A stretch of DNA of 64,000 nt, from NCBI RefSeq assembly GCF_963576615.1, contig NC_088711.1, positions 9,542,869 to 9,606,868 on the forward strand. Direction: 5' to 3'. Origin of the DNA: Watersipora subatra. Taxonomy: Eukaryota > Bryozoa > Gymnolaemata > Cheilostomatida > Watersiporidae. Below the pieces are notes generated by a model, which saw only the letters and a program-made list of their open reading frames with translations, searched no databases and had not been told where the DNA came from. Positions 15,701-25,617 of this stretch are shown here, one piece after another. Every line of letters begins with the position of its first letter. Positions within the stretch are counted from its first letter, which is position 1. The translations under genes were made by a program, and so were the position numbers.

Positions 15701-16877
15701 TGCTGTGAGCTTTCATCAAAGGTCGATGTATGACATTAGCAACAACATGAAATTTGTTGTATTTATCTTTTATTTTATCTTTCTTCTATATATATATATA
15801 TTTCTCAAAGTATGTTTTATGTATGTCGTATGTCTGTCTGCATTCCAGCTATAGCTATTATAAGAACAACCGTAGCTAGACAACAATGCTGACGCAATGT
15901 CATGGAGTAGGCCTACAGTAATTAGAAGCCTAGCAGTTTAATGGAATTTTCCATTGGCAATGTGCCAGGCTAATAGCTTGAAAGTTACAGCTGTTTGACA
16001 AAGTTTTAAAACCTTTACCGTTGTTTTTATTTTTCTCTCAATTTATTTTAAATACACAAAACGTTTCTCTCATGATATGTAGTTTGAAAGTTAGAATGGG
16101 AAATGTTGTTATATGTTAAATACAAATCAATTTTCTGTCCAGACCTTTTTATTACCCCGGCAACGCCGGGTAGCACAGCTAGTAACTAAATAAAATAACC
16201 AATTGGAGAGATATCTTCAGCTATTTATTTTTAGCAAAAAGATTACCACATAAACCAAAGACTAGTAGTGTTTAGTGTTCACCACTCGTTTGTTAGATCA
16301 GATGGAGCGGCCAACTAGTGGTATGCTAGAAGCTGGCTAGCTTATGGAGTACTCCGGCAATCAGTAGTACAAACCCTGTTACATGATCTAGGAAGAGCAT
16401 ACAGTATTAAACTGCTCCTGTACAGGGAAGACAACCCTAACAAAAAACCTGAGGCATGCAATGGGAAACCAACTGAGTGACTCTCAAGAAAACTTGTGGA
16501 ATGTCTAATCCACATAATTGAAGAATATCATAAAGGGAGCTGTCTACAGCAGACTATTCCAGACCAACCCTCCGTGTTGCACTCCAATCAGACTCACCCT
16601 GACAAATTCTTGTAACAATGGTATTATGTGGACAATGTTATAGCCTTACCACAAACAGCAACCGGACAAGCGCACCCCATTCTCTGAGAACTGCGGTTAT
16701 TTCTTGGACAATCAGAGGCTCTTGGGGAGACAGCGACTCATAGTTGCTGCAGGAACATCGTAAATAAATTTCAACTACAGAACATTTTTATTACAGAGAT
16801 AAATGGTTAATGTTTTTTTTCTACCAACATTCAAATCAACTAGCTGTCTTCTAAAATTACAAAAGTGATTAGTTAAG

Positions 16878-16910
<33 letters not shown>

Positions 16911-19863
16911 GGTTAAGCTATAAACCACTAAATTAAAGTGTTTCAGATTTGTTATCTAAAACGGGTTACAAAATCCCTCAAAGATACAAATATCAATAAT
17001 AATCATAGAATGAACAAAAGAGACTGCATAATTGCAAATAGACATAACTGCTTGTTTTGAAGCAAGAATGACCTACAGAGTACAGAGATTGCATAACTTT
17101 AATTATATGAGTAAATGATGTTGAAAAACTAAACATACAAAACAAAGATTTTATGAAAACTATGAATTTCACGGATTTCTACTCGAAATCTTGAAGCTAT
17201 CAATAAGCCCAGTCCTAGCCTAAAATATAGTTAAAACCTCAACACTCTCTGGCATAGCAGCAAGCCACAGCTTTGATATAGTTTCAAGTAAAGGCTCATT
17301 CTTCTTAACAAATTTCACTATCTGAGTTTGTGACTGGTTAACTTCCATCATACTTGCATGTTTGCACTAAATTATTGTCATTCAATGTGGTTATAAGGAA
17401 CAAAGAAAGAGCGTGCAACACATACCCAATTCTGATTGGAGTACTTTCTTTAATATGCACATACTTCTTGGGTACAATTCCTTTCACTTGTCTGTCATTT
17501 ATCAAGTAGCCTCGGTACCATTCTATAACAGTGAATACTGTACATCAGCCCCAGATATGCGATGAGTTTTTACTAAGTTTCCATATAGCGATATGGTAGC
17601 GACACACCCCCGTGTGGCGCTGCAATGCCATCATGGAAACAGCTGTATCGATCTCATTCTGTGGTGGCTCTGTGGCGAAAGCAAAACACCCATGTGATGC
17701 GCCATCTTTTTGCCATATGTCTTGTTTTTCTATTGCTTCATAGCTTCATTTGTCCTTGACTTCTCAAAGATACAACCCTGATGTAAAGCATCGTGCAACC
17801 ATCGCTCTACTTATAGCGTCCTATGGAAACATGCTCTGCTTTTTAGCCCAGCGTTGCGCTTTGACGTACCCAAGTCTCACTACTGTATGGAAACTTTGTA
17901 GTTGTAGCAGCCAACATTCAGCATTTTTAATAGCAAAATATGAGAGAGACGATTTGCACTAATGTTTTTTATGCTTCATAAAAAAGAATGCATTCATGAC
18001 ATTCAACTTCAACAAGCTATTTTCAAACTATCAAATTCATTTTTTACACTTGTGCAAGAATATCTTTCACGTCACTGTTTATACCCATGGCTAGACAAGA
18101 CCTCCGAAACATTATATAATACTCATTATAAGTACAGCATAGATTTCCGCTGAGATCAAACCACTGGCTTTACCGCAAATGTCCATAGACCAATAAAGTG
18201 AGACCTTCGTGACACTATCAGACATTCTCCCACAATTTGAGATGATTACGCAGAAAACCTAGGCATATATAATAATTGGAGTTGACAAATACATTTCAGT
18301 GCTATATCATAACTGTGAGATGAATCTAAGAGGCCATAGTTCGTTTATAACCCTAAGAGGTTAGAATGCCACAGGCTGTTTAATGACATAAACAGTTTAA
18401 TCTATAACAATTTCCATTTGATGGCAGCTTATGACATAAATATGGCAAATGGTTATGGGTATTTGTACAAAACGCCTAGTTTTTGTGGCGATTTTTAAAG
18501 ATTGACACAATACAAAGCTATTGCGAGCCGATTCAACTGGCAGGAGACCATTGTCTAACCATAATACGCGGCCTGTAAAGTCTTCAATAGCGGCTATAAC
18601 GATTTTGCAACCTGTAGCTTATTCATACGCTCTGGCATTGAAAGTCAGTCAACATTAGCATTGTGAGGCAGTCTCATTACCGATGATTGAGCCAGTATAT
18701 TGTACTCGGGCCTCCACTATTTATGGATCAGATTACGCTAGGCCTAGGGCCAGACACGGCTGCAAATCTGAAAAGCAAAATTTGATTTTACCAATATATT
18801 TTACATGACTTTGCTGCTAATTCCCACTAGCATCCGAGCATTCATGAATATTCACAGGCTTTAAAAGGAACAGCCAACAGTGCACTATGACTAATAAATA
18901 ATTACTGATACAATTTCATTAGAAGTAAAACTAGCAGGATTAACATAGGTGTTGTAAAGGGTAATCATTTTCTGAAATGTGAAACATTTTTGTGGTATTT
19001 TGAAAACATCTGAAATTTGTTACATCATGGCGATACAGAAAGAGTGCAAGGTCTCATGGAAACAAACAAAGTATGGCTGCAGGAATCTCACAACCTAGCA
19101 ACGTGGATCAAGTAGACAATGGGACAGGTCTGCTAGTACGCATTGTCTGTGTCACTGAGGCATGCACGGCTCATGAAAATCTATTTCCTACAGCGCTTAA
19201 TAATCAACCAACAATTTATACTCATTTCACGGACAAAGAATGACGGTATCAATGGTCACGATCGCTTGCTCGTGTTCACTAGAAGCATAGAGAGTCTTAC
19301 GCGCAAGGTTTTAATTTGTCCATTTCCACGCCTCATGTATTGATCACGATGAATTAACTGGGTTAATAATAAAAACAAACTTCCTTAACTGTTCCTATCT
19401 AAATACACCAAAATAACAAAAACATAGTGAGCAAAAAATAACATGCAAAATATTGAAAGTTTATCGACTATCAACTAGCATTATCAGAATTTAATCTTTA
19501 TTATAATCTTTACTATAATAAGGTACGTGTCCGTCCACCCGAAGCGACACTTAGGCCTACAGCATTAGGAAAAAGATTGCCTAACCCAGAAATCGAACTC
19601 AGCTATTCCATTTTGTAACCAGGCATGCTACTATCTGCACCATTCCATCACATTGCTATATTGAAGAATAATTGTGCACATAGTTATTACATCTGACAGT
19701 CTCTCATGGCGCATGAGACTGCCAGCATACTAGTAGTAAATAGTTTGTGGCTAATTATAGTAAGCAAACAAACCTCCATCTTCTTCTAACAGGTAGATAG
19801 TATCCCCCACACATACCGGCATGTGGTAAGTTTCTTTTTCACCGGGTCGGTAGTGACATACCG
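23..19863 (-). CDS. DOCK1-like: DOCK1/2/5-like dedicator of cytokinesis, 5' part (15 exons, incomplete at both ends)
   Basis: DOCK proteins work with ELMO as exchange factors for Rac. Exons in transcript order (plus coordinates): 19774-19863, 17426-17522, 16650-16746, 11599-11691, 11325-11380, 9049-9309, 8148-8229, 7819-8042, 7638-7726, 6629-6754, 6368-6489, 3913-4084, 2433-2530, 536-725, 23-210. Every junction keeps phase; about 661 codons are visible. The first two exons form the SH3 domain (GDTIYLLEEDG then EWYRGYL). Next come a helical linker (VLREWGALVRLLFV, AKIDYGN) and the conserved blocks SENYIIRW, REKVYLVCQVVR and RRPFGVA. The DHR-1/C2 lipid-binding domain begins with DVRNDFYVTINLGDFGQG in exon 6368-6489 and runs through YKSVVY, RWYETFKIAVPIEE and LKFTFKH. 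The last exons carry ACSTKLT and VDGEEIVKFLQ. Domain order matches vertebrate DOCK1. Exon 9049-9309 uses a weak donor (GTTGGT). The start-codon exon is missing, and DHR-2 lies beyond position 1. Some blocks (LLNWKAKPD) also resemble DOCK3/4, so the subfamily is less certain than the family. Confidence 0.93.
1972..2335. mobile_element. MITE family A, copy 1
   Basis: Ends form an imperfect inverted repeat of about 70-75 bp: the left arm runs from TAGATTTTATTAGAAAG to GATCTGACTGCCAGG, and the right arm from CCTGGCAGGCAG to GATAAAATCTACT. The central part (TTGATCGTGGTTAAAACACT, GGTCTCTTTGCAACTATA) recurs in the copy at 8529-8904. No coding capacity. Lies in a DOCK intron. Confidence 0.7.
2670..3107 (+). 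mobile_element. tRNA-related SINE-like repeat, copy 1
   Basis: Matches 60470-60958 along its length, with shared blocks TTTACCATTTTAACTTTT, TGGCTTCACG and GTTGGACAGCGTAG. Near its 3' end a tRNA-like stretch contains a B-box-like GATGTTCAAATCGAGTG. No ORF of interest. Dispersed repeat of SINE type by inference. Confidence 0.6.
3165..3300 (+). mobile_element. tRNA-related SINE-like repeat, short second unit
   Basis: A tRNA-like start (GTAGCTTAATGGTTAAGTTT, then GATCTGGAGG) is followed by a tail with TATAACTGGACACACGG and ACAAACATTGAG. The same tail occurs at about 60915-60958 after the other SINE copy, tying this unit to that family. Confidence 0.5.
3486..3694. repeat. Near-perfect inverted repeat, 102-bp arms, 5-bp spacer
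   Basis: Arms 3486-3587 and 3593-3694 are complementary with one mismatch seen (GGCTGTAAG versus GGTTGTAAG). The arms contain CTGTCAGTTTCCTGCTGGCG and GCTTCAACTGGGCAAGATGG. Followed by an (AT)n run to about 3736. Would form a long hairpin or cruciform. Confidence 0.95.
4771..4995. repeat. Minisatellite, about 19-20 bp unit
   Basis: About 12 imperfect copies of GTCACCTGTTACCCCCCTCC in a DOCK intron; strongly pyrimidine-rich on the plus strand. Confidence 0.9.
5759..5820. repeat. 62-bp palindrome
   Basis: 31-bp arms meeting without spacer (CATTACTCGCTTCAGGTGAC against its complement), one mismatch; the centre is TTAGTTGATCAACTAA. DOCK intron. Confidence 0.9.
8529..8904. mobile_element. MITE family A, copy 2
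   Basis: Same element as 1972-2335: shared core TTGATCGCGGTTAAAACACT, GGTCTCTTTGCAACTATA, CATCCTGGCAG and ACCTCAAACATCAAAAACA. Its ends also form an inverted repeat (TTAGTAGATCCTATTAGGAA against the right end). It is more diverged at the left arm than copy 1. In the DOCK intron between exons 8148-8229 and 9049-9309. Confidence 0.7.
10041..10449. repeat. Minisatellite, 33-bp unit, about 12 copies
   Basis: Unit contains ATCATCAACATAGCC and TTATAAACTGTACAGTC; three central units read GATCAGAAACA instead. Long open frames on both strands are a by-product of a unit length divisible by three. DOCK intron. Confidence 0.95.
10835..10935. repeat. Palindromic ACCTATTAACTATA-type repeat cluster
   Basis: Alternating direct and inverted copies of GACCTATTAACTATACTTAA; the same motif pair is at 25912-26060. 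Confidence 0.7.
11227..11262. repeat. Perfect 16-bp inverted repeat, 4-bp spacer
   Basis: TTTGTGAGCTTGTCAC, spacer GGCA, then its exact complement. About 60 bp downstream (minus strand) of DOCK exon 11325-11380. Confidence 0.85.
11725..12705. repeat. Minisatellite, 42-bp unit, about 22 copies
   Basis: Unit contains GAACAGTACAGTATAACATT and CAGGGAAGGTAATTCCAACA. A longer block near 12300-12560 is itself duplicated. It begins about 30 bp from the acceptor of DOCK exon 11599-11691. Confidence 0.95.
13480..13568. repeat. Short degenerate CTAAGG-type repeat
   Basis: Several copies of ACTAAGGAGCCT-like units with variations, plus an inverted match (AGGGTCCCTTAG/CTAAGGGACC). Borders the 38-bp array. 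Confidence 0.6.
13579..14632. repeat. Minisatellite, 38-bp unit, about 28 copies
   Basis: Unit contains CACAGTAATGCTACACACAC and TAACTTCATACAGATAGT, very uniform. Because 38 is not a multiple of three, no long ORF results. DOCK intron. Confidence 0.95.
15782..16182 (+). mobile_element. Non-autonomous Helitron (about 400 bp)
   Basis: The 3' end has the Helitron signature: hairpin CCCGGCAACGCCGGG, a few bases later CTAG, then T. The 5' end begins TCTTCTATATATAT, a TC start common in invertebrate Helitrons. There are no inverted ends or target duplication, as expected. No protein is encoded. It lies in a DOCK intron. The 3' boundary is firm; the 5' boundary is inferred. Confidence 0.75.
16879..16909 (+). 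repeat. Poly-G tract, 31 bases
   Basis: Uninterrupted run of 31 G in an AT-rich DOCK intron, about 130 bp upstream (on the minus strand) of exon 16650-16746. The DOCK transcript would carry it as poly-C. Confidence 0.9.
19515..19680 (-). mobile_element. tRNA-derived SINE, different family
   Basis: On the minus strand an A-box-like GGTGCAGATAGTAGC and a B-box-like GAGTTCGATTTC are about 27 bases apart, as in a tRNA head. A body (GTCGCTTCGGGTGGACGGAC) follows, then a TTATTATAG-type tail. It lies in the first visible DOCK intron. One copy only in this window. Confidence 0.5.
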
Positions 19864-21627
19864 CTGTAAATAGGTGATGGTGTGTTATATCCATTGAAAT
19901 GACTGACCACAAAGTGAGAATAATAAATACAGATACTAGCATGAAAAGGGGAACAGCTAGTTTAGTTTGTAACGACCTATGAAGTTGGCAGTTAAATTAT
20001 CTTGCTAGAAATGATTTATTAGCAAAGTGGGGTTAACTTTTCGCTGACTATCTAAAGTAAAAACAGCAGGAGTTTAGGTGTCTGCACACTCCATTGATTA
20101 GGTTAAACGAGCAAATTATTACTTCAGATGATTTGCGTATAAATGTAGACAGCGATTCAGATATTAGACTAATTGAGACCATCTTAAAAGCTACATGTAA
20201 GTATAAAATTGAGTTTTTGATAACATATTAATAATACCAATACTTTTAATACTAATAATTCTGGCATTTATCTGTTCAAACATATATTATTAACCTGTCC
20301 TATAATTAAAATGAGAATAGTGATGGGTAAAAAACTATTTTGATATTACTCGATGAAGTTATCTTGTGGGCAAGTTTCTGCATTTCTGAATAATTCTTTC
20401 TTTCGGTGGTACTACTGCATCCTTTTTACTTTTTCAATGAATCTAAAATTTTTGTTACATTTTGGTATAAGCCGGTTACTGATGCTTTATCTGACAGGTT
20501 TTAGAATACACCTATGAAGCCCAAAATGGTCACTGCGAACCTATATAGGGATTCAGTTTAGAATGTTAAAATGCCTTATATAAAGCCAACTTTAAAAACT
20601 AACCACTAACATTTCCTAAAAATATTGTGGAAACGATGTCGTCGGTAGGACTTACCGGGTTGTGACTAAAACATCCAGATGTGTTGTTTAATCAAGCATT
20701 TAAGATAACTTGTAATAAAAAACTTGTTTGTTTTCAAACATAACCACCATCATGTTTGCAGTTGACCAATCTTAAAGAATAACAAATAAGTACGTGCTGT
20801 TAGAGGTGAAAACCTGGTCTTTTTCTGTTGAGCAGCTAATAAAAACACGCAATCTTTTTATTACAATATGATACAAAAAAGAGGACAGAAACCATCAAAG
20901 CCACACCGAGCATTCGAGTAGTAGGCCAAAATAATTATAGGAAGCAACAAAAAACAACGTTCACAAATAGAAAAAAAACTTTCTGCTTTTACTTTTTATT
21001 CATAGAATATTTTGTGACTCTTTATAAATAAACTAAGATAGTTTTCAGTCAATAAATTATGAAACATCCACTCGTCGATGTAACTAAAGCAACCGAAGTT
21101 TTGAAGTCAGGATATCATCATACCAATTCCAAGCTGCTTGCATTCTCTCCACACAACCATTATCTAGGAAGTCTGCATCATTAACCCTACAACTTTTGAG
21201 AGAAAAACATGATCGCCGAAAAACCGATCATGCGGAGTATTTTAGTTGTTTAACTGATTATCAGACTATGCAGCGCAACAAATCGAGATCTTTTTAGTTC
21301 TATGTCCGGAAGCTCCTTTGGTGTCAAGGTAATAAAATAAAAACCTAAGATCCTATACTTTTGTTTAGTTTGCAATTGAGAGAGCGTCGCAATCTTGAGA
21401 CTAGATTAAGGTTATGGCACCCAAGGCAGTTCTTGTCTTTCGCGAAGCCGCGAAAGGTCCGGTGTCTTTTTGATTCTATAGCATTATGTATCTTTGCAAC
21501 AAGGAAGTAAAAGAAAAAATAATTAACTTTTTTCACGATTTGTGTTTCACAGACATTAATGAGTATTTTCATGTTTGAGACAGAATATTAATTGTGCTTC
21601 ATTTTCTCATTATATTTTTGCAGGAAG

Positions 21628-21657
21628 TACCCATCATGCTTTCAGGCATGATGGGTA
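21628..21657. repeat. 12-bp hairpin with 6-bp loop
   Basis: TACCCATCATGC, loop TTTCAG, GCATGATGGGTA. No gene nearby. Confidence 0.85.
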
Positions 21658-22103
21658 GTTTGTTGCAGAAATAGTAAAATTAGTTTTCTCTGTGAAACAT
21701 GCAAAAGTCTTTGTTCATCAAATACTCTTAACATGGCACTTATGCGTTGTATTTTAAAAAAGGCTTCTAGTAATTAATTTAGTAATTAATTACATGAGCT
21801 GCTGGAAGAGGCGATCCTCCTACTATATATGCAAGAACGTCTGTTTATCACAACAGCTTTTTACCAAAGACTGTTCGTGAAATTAAAAAACTGTACATCA
21901 CATCAACAATAAACAATTATTTGCTAATATGGCAATAAATTACAATATTATCTAGTGTTAACAACTGCTCAACATATGAGGCTTGCCGCAACCGGCTCTA
22001 GTACGTTCTATGAAAAAGATGTAAGATGTAGTAATTTTAGATACTATTGGAAAACAGGAAAGAAATGTTATAGCTAGTTCTAGAACACTCCTTTTGTTGC
22101 ACG

Positions 22104-22123
22104 GTGGTTAAGTACTTAACCAC
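22104..22123. repeat. Perfect 20-bp palindrome
   Basis: GTGGTTAAGTACTTAACCAC in otherwise unannotated AT-rich DNA. Confidence 0.85.
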
Positions 22124-23258
22124 TAGCTTTATGCGATTACTACTAATGTACTAGCTTAATCTAATCACTTCTAAAGTGCTAGCTTTACTACTTAAACTAT
22201 ACTAATATGCTAGCTTCATTATGCATTACTAGTACATAACTCAGCTGCTGTTCAGTTCGCCATTGTCACTGGTTTCATGAACTGCAAGCGCAATGCAAAC
22301 AACAAAAAAGCACACTGCATTTTTACCAAAAATAGTTTAAGATTTGTTTTCATTTCAGCAAGTAGTTTTGTATGTAATAGGTGGAGAACAATAAAGGAAT
22401 AAGAGGCCTCCCCTGAAAATGTTGCAAAAATATTTGTAGTGATTAAGCTAGAAGTTTTCAATCTAGTGTGACTGGAGGTGTAAAAAATGTTTGAATATTC
22501 TACCTTAAATATTTTTGGTTTGTTAAAGGTTTTTGTTCGAACTATTCTTAGGTGAACAACTCGCTAACACCATGCTGTTAAGCGCCATGTAAAAACACAA
22601 AATTTTAGGTTGTTTGAAACCTCAGTGTTTTAGTATTTGGCTAAAAAGTATATTTTCATATTTGGCCATGGCTTAAAAAACGGCTACAGTTTCTACTAAT
22701 GATTTGGTAGCATAGGAAGTGAATTGCTTATTATTGTTTGCACAATGCTAGTTAAAGTTCCTGAATGCTTCAACCAGTCACAGTCCATTTGAGAAGTAGA
22801 AACCTTTTGTTAACGCTATATGTAGAACATTGCTCAACAAAACCCTTGTGGAGCAATGCTTTGATTTGCTTCTATTGGCAAGGAAACTGCGCAGTTGTGA
22901 AGTTATAAAACAAGAGTTACTCATAAACAACCAGAGCAGACTATGTTTCAAATAATGGAGTGTTCTGAAGCACTCTGATTGATAAGATTAGAATGAGTAG
23001 GATCTAAAATGAATAGCTGAATTGTGCAGTTGATAATAATAATCTCCCAATAATAATATATAATAATAATAGTATATAATAATTTCCAAATAATCTGCAA
23101 ATCTGATATCAAGCGCTAAGTAATATTCATCTAAGTTCTGATTAGTTGAAGGATGAAACAGCTTTTTATAGCTAAATGCCTGTTAATTTTATTTAAGCGC
23201 ATGTAATACAATTAAGTCATTCCTCGTATTAGTAAAATAATACATATGTATTATTACA

Positions 23259-23343
23259 ATAAATAAAACAGTCTGTGATAGATTCAATCAGCTTTCTAAA
23301 TATTATTTTATTAACAGCCTTTGGTTTACTGATATAGTTTACA
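23259..23343 (+). repeat. 85-bp dispersed repeat, copy 1
   Basis: Identical by eye to 28203-28287: starts ATAAATAAAACAGTCTGTG and ends TTTACTGATATAGTTTACA. Confidence 0.9.
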
Positions 23344-24424
23344 AGGGAAGATAGCATGAAAAAGTATTTGTATACGCATAACATAGCATTTCACGATATA
23401 AAAGTCTCACAGGTCTGTAGATTTTTTGATGTGGCTGACAACTAAGTGTGAAAAGCAGAAATCACATTTTTTTAAATATATTGTGCTCGGCCGGTTTACC
23501 TCTTTGTTCTTCTTCTACTATTGTAGCGCTTAGATTTAAGATTAATAATGTATATTGGCTACTGTATATATATTGTATATCACCATGTTTAACATGTATG
23601 TTCAGTTCGGTGTCTACAAAGCTGTGAGTCTGCTGATTCTATTTAGACGAATTACTGGTGAATGTTTCAGCAACCTCATCATAGTTGTTAGTCTTATCCA
23701 TTGTAAAGTAATAGCGAATAGTACCAGCAAATATTGATTAAAATTTTTTACCAACTCAGTATAAATAGCTACTAATTCGGAGTCTTACTTAGTCAGATGT
23801 GATTATATATGCCTTGTCCTCATACAAGACAGTACCAGTAGTTTCTCACATTTAAATTCAAACTTCTGTGATGGATTGAACCTAGCATCACTAGCAATTA
23901 CCTAAGCGGGATTAAAAATATGTACATAGGTGTTTTTGCCTCATTGAAATTCATTAAAAAGATAACGATCTGAGGCGTTTAAGGCTAAAATGTGTGAAAA
24001 TTAATAAAAAAAGTAATTAAAGTGATTTCAAAAATGTTTTAGGGAACAAAAAGTGATGACCGGAAATGGTTATCATGCGCAACTTAACAATAAGGTTAAT
24101 AACATCATTTTATGTTAATGTACTGTGAGTTGAATTAACATTCAATGAGTTAGAATTCTAAAAATAAAACAAACAAAAACAGTAAAGATGAAAAGTAACA
24201 GTCTAAATTATTATAAAACCTATAATAAGAAGCATGTAACATGGGCAACCTAGTATGAAAGATGAAATATGTGAAGTCAACTAGGTGATGATATTTCATA
24301 AGTACATATCAAATTTAACTTTTCTAGTATATTAAGTCTGTAACTATGTTTAGAAACATTTCCTCAAATTGCTTGTTTTTCTGTTTATGGCTATGTTCAT
24401 CCATATTTGAACATTGAACCTTAA

Positions 24425-25483
24425 CCCTTTCGCGGGCGAATTTTCAAAACTAAATCAGACTCCCAGGGGCGAATTAATTTTCCAAAAAATCTATTTTTTT
24501 AAAAGGTTCATACACTTTTCTGTGTGCTATTATGTGCATACATCTATGTTTAAAGGTGCATATGTATACATGTATATGTCCATAGGCATATATATATTAT
24601 AAACAAATAAAAATGTATAACATAAAATATATGCTTTTCATAATAACTGTCTATTTACGAATGATATTTTCAAAAGCATTCTCCTTTACAAAGGCCCACA
24701 TCACAGTCTTTGCACCATGTACTTGTTTGTGTAACAAAGAGCTCCCACAAAAATGTACTTCCTGGATTGACAGGCTCAAAAAACCTTTCAAAATACTCTA
24801 CTGTTTGAGCATCTACTAGAGTAAATACTGGGCCTTTCACTGCTATAAACTGCTGAATTGTAGGAGATTTATTTCTGTTTATGTTGGTTATATTCTGCCA
24901 GGCACTGGCATCACTCCTACTCACATCCTCATCATTACTGCTACCAGCCTTTTTATCACTGTCACTTCCAGATTTAAAGTCATTACAATCACAATTCAAA
25001 CCTGATTCACTGTCATCTCTTGCTACTAAATCTAAAAAGTCACTGTCAGCTCTGAATCTCTTAGTAATTTCGGTACTAGTACTTGCTTTATTAGAATAAT
25101 CTCGGGAGGTTCTTTTAAAAGTCGCCATGACGGTAAACTAAAGTCAAACTCTCAAAAAATTCGGTAAATAAAAGCTAAAACCGAAGCAAGAAAAATAAAA
25201 GTGGATAAATTATTTAGAACAATTTTCTAATTTTTTTCGAAAGTTTATTTATTCATCACTGCTAAAAACGATCGTTTTTTTTCAACCTTGAAGTCAAATT
25301 TTGAGGCTAACCTAAACTACTATATCGTAGCTTGCTATTGGTAAAAAAAGTAAACAAAAAACGGCATTTAGCTAACCAGAAACGGCAATAATAAAATACG
25401 TTACCGAAACGACAAAAACGTCGCACTGCCCATTAGCAGCCGTATCGCAAAGCGACAAAAACGTCGCACTGCCCGCGAAAGGG
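24425..25483 (-). mobile_element. Internally deleted piggyBac-like element with TTAA target duplication
   Basis: Perfect 13-bp inverted ends CCCTTTCGCGGGC at 24425 and 25483, each flanked by TTAA (24421-24424 and 25484-25487), the target site and duplication of piggyBac transposons. Near the right end a 22-bp motif is repeated at 25410-25431 and 25453-25474, a likely transposase-binding site. The element is only 1,059 bp and encodes a 152-aa remnant of the transposase, so it must rely on a full-length copy elsewhere. The perfect ends and intact ORF indicate recent insertion. Confidence 0.93.
24670..25128 (-). CDS. piggyBac-derived 152-aa ORF: transposase N-terminus joined to C-terminal Cys-rich end
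   Basis: The protein starts MATFKRTSRDYSNKAS, has an acidic/serine-rich stretch (SGSDSDKKAGSSNDEDVSRS) and then the start of the piggyBac transposase domain (VEYFERFFEPVNP). It passes directly to WCKDCDVGLCKGECF, the C-terminal Cys-rich zinc-binding motif of the family. The whole catalytic DDD core is missing, consistent with one in-frame internal deletion. It ends in a natural TGA. It may be only a relic inside a non-autonomous element, or a small DNA-binding product; the sequence cannot decide. Confidence 0.75.
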   Translation of the reverse strand: MATFKRTSRDYSNKASTSTEITKRFRADSDFLDLVARDDSESGLNCDCNDFKSGSDSDKKAGSSNDEDVSRSDASAWQNITNINRNKSPTIQQFIAVKGPVFTLVDAQTVEYFERFFEPVNPGSTFLWELFVTQTSTWCKDCDVGLCKGECF

Positions 25484-25617
25484 TTAAAGGATTGATTTTA
25501 CTTTCAAATAGGGAATTTAGCTATCAGTGATATTATTAAAAGCTGACTTTTTTGTGAAGTTTATGGTGACAATGTTGCTGAAATACATTTTTGTAGCTAA
25601 TATCGTGTTTCAGAAAA

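Larger units (their letters stand above)
19864..24420. other. No gene recognised: AT-rich DNA between the first visible DOCK exon and the piggyBac element
   Basis: Both strands were read for the missing DOCK start exon (an ATG exon ending in phase 1 before a donor) and none convinced me. The stretch holds the 85-bp repeat copy, small palindromes and AT-rich simple sequence. It should contain or precede the DOCK promoter. Confidence 0.5.

Noticed and set aside
19073-19243. 56-codon plus-strand ORF starting MAAGISQPSNVDQVDNG
   Set aside because: Pleasant composition but no family match, no clear splice partner, and it is inside a DOCK intron on the opposite strand.
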